From the NCBI GenBank assembly GCA_024653875.1, contig JANLHE010000200.1, positions 1-6,663 of the forward strand: a stretch of 6,663 nucleotides of DNA. Direction: 5' to 3'. The notes below the pieces were generated by a model, which ran no database searches, had not been told where the DNA came from, and worked only from the letters and a program-made list of their open reading frames with translations. Position numbers and translations under genes: made by a program. Positions 1-6,663 of this stretch are shown here, one piece after another. The first letter of the stretch is position 1, and each line of letters opens with the position of its first letter. This DNA is from Acidobacteriota bacterium. Lineage in GTDB: Bacteria; Acidobacteriota; Vicinamibacteria; Vicinamibacterales; SCN-69-37.

Positions 1-1176
1 GTGCCCGGCCATCCGCCACGCCTGGATGCCGCCGGTGAGGTTGACGGCGTCGTAGCCTTTGGCACGGAGCGCGGCCGTGACCCGGGCGCTGCGGGCGCCG
101 GACTGGCACTGCACCACGATGGTGCGATCGGTCGCGAGCACGTCGAGCCGCGACATGACCTCCCCCATCGAAATCAGCACCGCGCCCTCGATGCGCGCCG
201 AGGCGTGCTCGAACGGCTCGCGCACGTCGATCAGCATGTGGGGGTGGCCCGACTCGCGCCACTGATTGAGTTCGTCGACGGTCATTGCATCTTTCATTGT
301 TCCATCCCCCGGGGCTGAAGCCCCGGGGCTCCGAAGAGCCTCAGCCCCAAGGCCCGGGGCTGAAGCCCCGGGACTCGGAAGAGCCTGGGATTCGCACACT
401 TGATCGTACGCCACCAGCGTCGTAATCGTCGGCGCATCTCCGCACACGGGACAGTCCGGATCGCGCGTGAGCGTGATGTCGCGGAACTTCATCCGTAGTG
501 CGTCATACAGCAGCAGGCGCCCCACCAGCGGCTCGCCCATGCCCGTCATCAGCTTGATGGCTTCCGTGGCCTGTATGGTCCCGATGATGCCGGGCAGCAC
601 GCCCAGCACGCCGGCCTCGGCGCAACCGGGAATCAGTCCGTCCGGCGGCGGTTTGGGGTGCAGGCAGCGATAACACGGCCCGCCCGGCGCGGCGAACACC
701 GCCGCCTGTCCCTCGAAGCGGAAGATGCTGCCGTACACGTTCGGCGTGCCGCTCATCACGCACGCGTCGTTCACCAGATACCGCGTGGGAAAGTTGTCGG
801 TGCCGTCGATCACGATGTCATAGGCGTCGACCAGGCGTCTGGCGTTGGTGACGTCGAAGAGCTCCTCGTGGAGTTCCAGCCGCACACCTGGGTTGATGGC
901 CTCAATCGCGTCGGCCGCCGACGCCAGCTTCGACCGCCCGATGTCAGGGGTGCCGTGGATGATCTGACGATGCAGGTTCGTCTCGTCCACCACATCGAAG
1001 TCGACCAGACCCAGGGTGCCGACGCCCGCCGCCGCCAGATACAGCGCCGCCGGCGACCCGAGGCCGCCGACGCCAATCAGCAGGACGCGCGCATCCAGCA
1101 GCCGCTGCTGCCCCGCCCGCCCGAACTCCGGCAGGAGCAGGTGGCGGGCGTAGCGCAGATCGTCGGGGGCGGGCAT
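1..1176 (-). CDS. moeB: MoeB/ThiF-type adenylyltransferase fused to a rhodanese domain (3' end beyond window)
   Basis: The frame is open from 1176 to position 1: 392 residues, no stop reached. Residues 1-262 are an E1-like adenylyltransferase that activates the C-terminal glycine of a MoaD/ThiS-like sulfur carrier with ATP. It has the nucleotide loop GVGGLGS (35-41), D59-F-D61 and N67-L-H-R70-Q71, the DGTDN segment at 124-128, zinc pairs C168/C171 and C242/C245, and Cys185 in PGCAEAGVLG, matching the conserved active-site Cys. Residues 294-392 are a rhodanese domain with D317-V-R-E and active-site loop C357-QSGAR-S, able to carry a persulfide to the carrier. The fusion resembles MoeZ-type proteins in molybdopterin, thiamine or other thiolation pathways; which carrier it serves cannot be told. 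Residues 263-293 are encoded by palindromic repeats (see repeat entries). Only about 10-20 residues seem missing. The start is weakly signalled: GAGGGGA lies 12 bases upstream. Confidence 0.94.
   Translation of the reverse strand, partial: MPAPDDLRYARHLLLPEFGRAGQQRLLDARVLLIGVGGLGSPAALYLAAAGVGTLGLVDFDVVDETNLHRQIIHGTPDIGRSKLASAADAIEAINPGVRLELHEELFDVTNARRLVDAYDIVIDGTDNFPTRYLVNDACVMSGTPNVYGSIFRFEGQAAVFAAPGGPCYRCLHPKPPPDGLIPGCAEAGVLGVLPGIIGTIQATEAIKLMTGMGEPLVGRLLLYDALRMKFRDITLTRDPDCPVCGDAPTITTLVAYDQVCESQALPSPGASAPGLGAEALRSPGASAPGDGTMKDAMTVDELNQWRESGHPHMLIDVREPFEHASARIEGAVLISMGEVMSRLDVLATDRTIVVQCQSGARSARVTAALRAKGYDAVNLTGGIQAWRMAGH
308..341 (-). repeat. REP-like palindromic unit, copy A, inside moeB-rhodanese linker
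   Basis: This 34-bp unit matches 353-386 at 32 of 34 positions (differences at 328/373 and 332/377). Its core is a near-perfect inverted repeat: cccggggct (308-316), two central bases, agccccggg (319-327), extended by one more pair at 307/328. The other end of the unit is gaagagcct. It encodes part of the second SPGASAP peptide (about residues 283-289 of the fusion protein). The palindrome is of a type common between genes; here it lies inside an open frame, between two catalytic domains. Confidence 0.9.
353..386 (-). repeat. REP-like palindromic unit, copy B, inside moeB-rhodanese linker
   Basis: This is the second copy of the 34-bp unit, offset by exactly 45 bp (15 codons) from copy A, so both copies are read in the same frame and each gives the peptide SPGASAP. 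The inverted-repeat arms are 353-361 and 364-372. A further partial inverted match, tcagcccc (341-348) with ggggctga (356-363), links the spacer to this copy, so alternative hairpins are possible in the mRNA. Confidence 0.9.
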
Positions 1177-1185
1177 GGATCGATC

Positions 1186-1374
1186 TTATCCCCTCACGCC
1201 GACCTTCTTCAGGATCGCCATCATCGGACACCAGCGCGTGAAGGCGGACTGGAACAGGTTCGCGCCCACGAACAGCGTGAACCAGAAAAAGCGGGCGTCC
1301 ACGTACATGCCGAGCAGCACGCTCGCCATCACAAAGGCCCCGGCAATCAATCGCAACATCGGCTCAACAGTCAT
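1186..1374 (-). CDS. DUF2892 / YgaP-type small inner-membrane protein
   Basis: This 62-residue membrane protein has two hydrophobic segments (about 8-24 and 28-46) separated by a short turn containing Asp26 and Arg28. It ends with the family's characteristic tail, NLFQSAFTRWCPMMAILKKVGVR. The conserved Cys49-Pro50 follows the second helix and the tail is basic. In E. coli YgaP this region is the membrane anchor of a rhodanese domain. Here it is a separate gene, and the rhodanese domain is in the next gene, fused to MoeB. The start overlaps the stress-protein stop (ATGA) and is preceded by a strong Shine-Dalgarno sequence, GGAGGAGG. A scaffold role for sulfur-transfer proteins at the membrane is inference; the family has no firmly established biochemical function. 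Confidence 0.92.
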   Translation of the reverse strand: MTVEPMLRLIAGAFVMASVLLGMYVDARFFWFTLFVGANLFQSAFTRWCPMMAILKKVGVRG

Positions 1375-2101
1375 CTCGCCTCCTCCGGCACAAACAGCAC
1401 GGGCCCCGCGCCCGTGCGAATCAACGGCTCACCCACGCGGGTGCGCCACAACCGGTCGTGGACTTGCGGCTCGGCCACCACGACCATGGACACGCCGGCG
1501 AACATGTCCTCGGGCGCGACCGCCTCGCCGCGGCGGTCAACGACCTCCGCGCCGAAGGCCACGCCGATGTTCCGCGCGAGGGCCAGCGCCGCGTCGCCGC
1601 TCAGGCCGGGCGCGGCGTAGACCGCGAGCCGGCGCAGCACGGGGCCGGTAGCCTGTCCCGCATGCACCACGAGCACGGGCGTGGTGACGTCACGCAACAC
1701 GCGCTCGGCGACCGAACCCAGCCACCACAGGCTCGGCCCGCGCCGGCCATGGGTCCCGATGACGATCAGGTCGGCCTCCGCGGCATGGCGTTCGATCGCC
1801 TCCACCGGCGGCCGTGATTCAATCACGGCCGTCATGTGATCCACGGTCACTCCGGCCGCGGCCAGCTGCCGCCGGCCGAAGGTCTCCAGGTATTTCCGGG
1901 CCTGCACCTCGCGCAGCCGGCGTTCGGCCGCCAGCGCGTTCACCTGGTCGCTGGTGAAATACAGGGGCGCCTCCAGCGCTTCCGCGTGCAGCAGCGTCAG
2001 CTGTCCGCCGCACCCGCGGGCCAGGGCACCGGCCACCTGGACGGCCGCCGCCGAGGCGTCCCCGAAATCCACCGGCACGAGAATCCGTTTCAACGTCGCA
2101 G

Positions 2102-2105
<4 letters not shown>
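1371..2105 (-). CDS. Universal stress protein (UspA family), ATP-binding type with degenerate second half
   Basis: This is a 244-residue cytoplasmic protein. Residues 1-148 form a complete Usp domain. The first strand is RILVPVDFGDAS. The ATP-loop signature G117-x2-G120-x9-G130-S131 (GTHGRRGPSLWWLGS) is intact, and the final strand is TPVLVVHAG. Residues 155-244 look like a second, shortened Usp-like fold: VLRRLAVYA resembles a first strand and GPVLFVPEEAR a last one, but there is no glycine signature, so this half probably does not bind nucleotide. Tandem Usp proteins usually run about 270-300 residues. The start at 2105 overlaps the permease stop (ATGA) and has AAGGAG 7 bases upstream. The frame is open further upstream, but that is only permease sequence out of frame. 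Usp proteins support survival under stress; placement behind an efflux pump suggests co-expression with it. The precise role is unknown. Confidence 0.93.
1379..1386 (-). promoter_or_regulatory. Ribosome binding site of the DUF2892 gene
   Basis: GGAGGAGG, a near-ideal Shine-Dalgarno sequence, ends 4 bases before the ATG at 1374 and lies inside the last codons of the stress protein. It supports this small protein as a real gene and suggests strong translation. Confidence 0.8.
1809..1831. repeat. Perfect 23-bp inverted repeat within the stress-protein gene
   Basis: Arms of 11 bases (cggccgtgatt at 1809-1819 and its exact complement at 1821-1831) flank a single central base at 1820. It overlaps codons for about residues 92-99 (TAVIESRP) of the universal stress protein. 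It has no downstream T-run and lies mid-gene, so it is not a terminator. It could be an operator-like site or an mRNA hairpin, or chance in a GC-rich gene. Confidence 0.6.
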
Positions 2106-5307
<3,202 letters not shown>

Positions 5308-5308
<1 letters not shown>

Positions 5309-6513
5309 TACCGCGCTCCTTCCGGGGCGGGCGCGCCGGCGCGCACCTTCGCGCCGTCAGCCAGCGCCGGGGCCGGGCGCAACACCACGCGGTCGCCGTC
5401 GGACAAGCCGGCCAGCACGTCAACGCGGTCGCCGCCGGCCTCTCCAAGCGACACCATCCGCAGCCGCGCGTGGTCGTCGGCGCCCACGACATACACGAAG
5501 GTCAGTTGTCCGCGTGTGACAACCGCGTCTGCGGAGACCGTCAGGCGTTCGGCGGAGGGACCGCTGAAGCGGGCCCGGCCAAACAGGCCGGACCGCCAGT
5601 TGGTGTTCGCGGCCACGTCCACGGTCACCACGAAGCTGTGCGATGCCGGATCGACGCGCGCGATTTCGGCGATGCGGCCGGCCGTCCACTCGTCGGTGCC
5701 GCTCGCGTCGATTCGCACCTCGGCGGGCTGCCCCACCGCGAGCGCCGCGGCCCGCGACGCGTCCACGCGGACATCCATCTGCAGGGCGCCGGTGCCTTCC
5801 AGCGTGAGCAGGGGCTGGCCTGGCGCGGCCATGGTGCCGGGATCGGCGTGACGCGCCGAGACGACGCCGTCAAAGGGCGCGGCCAGCGTGTTCCACGACT
5901 GCGCGATGTCCGCGGCGCGCGTGCCCGCCTCGGCAGCCTCGATGCCGCGATCGGTCATGTCGGCCTGCGCGGCGGCCATGGCCGCCCGGGCCTCCGCCTG
6001 TTTGAGCGCCGCGCCCGCCTCGTCCAACTCCTGCGAGGTGGCGGAGCGTTCCGCATGCAGCGTCGCGATGCGTTCGTAGGTGGCACGCGCCAGCGTGACG
6101 CCGGCGGCGGCGGCGGCGCGGTCCGAAGCCGCCACGCGCGCACCGGCGCGGGCGCTCTCCAGCCCGGCGCGGGCACGCGCGGCCTGCGCCGTCATCTCGT
6201 CGCCCTCGAGCACCACCAGCACCTGGCCGCGCCGCACGCGGTCGCCCGGCACGACGGTGACGCGGGTAATGGGCGCCATGACCCGGCTCGCCACAATCGC
6301 GGTCTGACGCGCGACCAACGTGCCGCCCGTGTCAAAACTGCCGGCGGACGCCGTGATGGCCACGCGGTCGACGGCCACCGGCACGGCCGTCGCGGTGTCA
6401 GCGGCCGGCGACGTGTCCGGCGCGCCGCCGCAGGCGGCCGCCCCGATCGAGAGTGACAAAACCACCGCCCAGGTACGTGTCTTCACGAGTGTCCTTTTCA
6501 TGTCCATGTTCAT
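5308..6513 (-). CDS. RND efflux periplasmic adaptor (membrane fusion protein), lipoprotein type
   Basis: This 401-residue protein of the HlyD/AcrA family joins the RND permease to the outer-membrane channel. The N-terminus is basic (KRTLVKTRTW), then hydrophobic, then A-A-A-C, so Cys28 is a likely lipidation site; Ala rather than Leu at -3 makes the lipobox slightly atypical. The two halves of the lipoyl-like barrel are at about 65-105 (VVPGDRVRRGQVLVVLEGD) and 205-240 (LAAPFDGVVSARHADPGTM). Between them is a coiled-coil hairpin of about 100 residues, very rich in Ala and Arg. A beta-barrel domain (about 245-320) and a membrane-proximal domain (about 325-395) follow. The hairpin tip carries R148-x3-L152-x6-T159, the channel-contact motif with Thr for the usual Ser. 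The ATGA overlap with the upstream stop favours Met1. Met3 (6507) is an alternative because GGAA lies 6 bases before it, whereas it abuts Met1 directly. Confidence 0.95.
5316..5321 (-). promoter_or_regulatory. Ribosome binding site of the RND permease
   Basis: AAGGAG lies 7 bases before the ATG at 5308, within the last adaptor codons. The spacing is the same as for the stress protein, and it sits at a TAATG stop/start junction, which favours reinitiation by the same ribosome. Confidence 0.85.
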
Positions 6514-6663
6514 TTCCGTGGCAAGCGGCCAAGCGCGCGCTGCAGGCCGGCGTTCGCGACAAGGGCATCAACCAATGCGGCGACGCGCCGCGCTTCTGCA
6601 TCCAGCGTGGCGGCCGCGGCCGCCAGGACGTCGGTCATCGACGCCAGCCCGGCGTCATAACGA
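6510..6663 (-). CDS. TolC-family outer-membrane efflux factor, C-terminal end (partial)
   Basis: Only the last 50 residues are in the window; the 5' part lies beyond 6663. The readable frame starts RYDAGLASMTDVL and ends LGRLPRK before a TGA stop. The pattern R-Y-x-A-G-L-x-(S/T)-x-x-D-V-L followed by an alanine-rich helix and a closing L-G is typical of the last coiled-coil helix of TolC/OprM-type channels, which form the trimeric outer-membrane duct of tripartite efflux pumps. The stop overlaps the adaptor start in an ATGA arrangement, and the next two genes are the matching adaptor and RND permease. Family and role are therefore well supported despite the short fragment. The subfamily and substrate cannot be judged from this piece. 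Confidence 0.87.
   Translation of the reverse strand, partial: RYDAGLASMTDVLAAAAATLDAEARRVAALVDALVANAGLQRALGRLPRK

Noticed and set aside
295..297. Separate rhodanese gene starting at the ATG at 297
   Set aside because: The frame is continuous with MoeB without any stop and MoeB-rhodanese fusions are well known, so one fused gene is the simpler reading. An internal start is kept only as a possibility.
1..318. Plus-strand open frame of 105 codons opposite the rhodanese domain
   Set aside because: The opposite strand gives an unmistakable rhodanese with its active-site loop; the plus frame has no recognisable content.
306..386. Rho-independent terminator or CRISPR array at the palindromic repeats
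   Set aside because: There is no T-run after the stems and they lie in an uninterrupted coding frame. Two copies with an 11-bp spacer do not make a CRISPR array.
658..1620. Plus-strand open frame of 320 codons opposite moeB, DUF2892 and the stress protein
   Set aside because: It covers parts of three recognised minus-strand genes, has no family-like motif and has shadow composition.
5470..6456. Plus-strand open frame of 328 codons opposite the adaptor
   Set aside because: It is an antisense shadow; the minus strand encodes a clear adaptor with all domains.

Overview
This is a GC-rich bacterial window in which one gene string, all on the minus strand, fills essentially every base. Read in the direction of transcription (from high to low coordinates), the genes are: the C-terminal end of a TolC-type outer-membrane factor; a lipoprotein-type RND periplasmic adaptor; a complete 1068-residue RND inner-membrane permease; a universal stress protein; a 62-residue DUF2892 membrane protein; and a MoeB/ThiF-type adenylyltransferase fused to a rhodanese domain, whose last residues lie beyond position 1.

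Junctions are very tight. Three are ATGA-type four-base overlaps (at 6510-6513, 2102-2105 and 1371-1374), one is a TAATG one-base overlap (at 5308), and the last gap is 9 bases. This looks like one translationally coupled operon whose promoter lies upstream of 6663. I see no promoter, terminator, tRNA, rRNA, CRISPR array or transposase gene, and no gene-free stretch longer than a few bases.

The first three genes make a tripartite efflux pump: permease in the inner membrane, adaptor in the periplasm, channel in the outer membrane. The envelope is therefore Gram-negative. The last three genes are soluble or small membrane proteins associated with stress and sulfur transfer. A stand-alone DUF2892 gene next to a rhodanese domain recalls E. 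coli YgaP, where the two are fused, so the operon may link efflux to sulfane-sulfur or oxidative stress. That link is inferred from context only; the pump substrate cannot be read from sequence.

The most unusual feature is at about 306-386. Two near-identical 34-bp units, each built on a GC-rich palindrome, sit exactly 45 bp apart inside the moeB-rhodanese reading frame, in the linker between the two domains. They look like a REP-type intergenic repeat that has become coding sequence without breaking the frame. Palindromes of this kind (ggggctgaagcccc) are, from memory, frequent in Acidobacteriota genomes. Together with the high GC and protein style, this makes that phylum (possibly Vicinamibacteria) a tentative guess for the host. 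I cannot confirm the taxon without a search.
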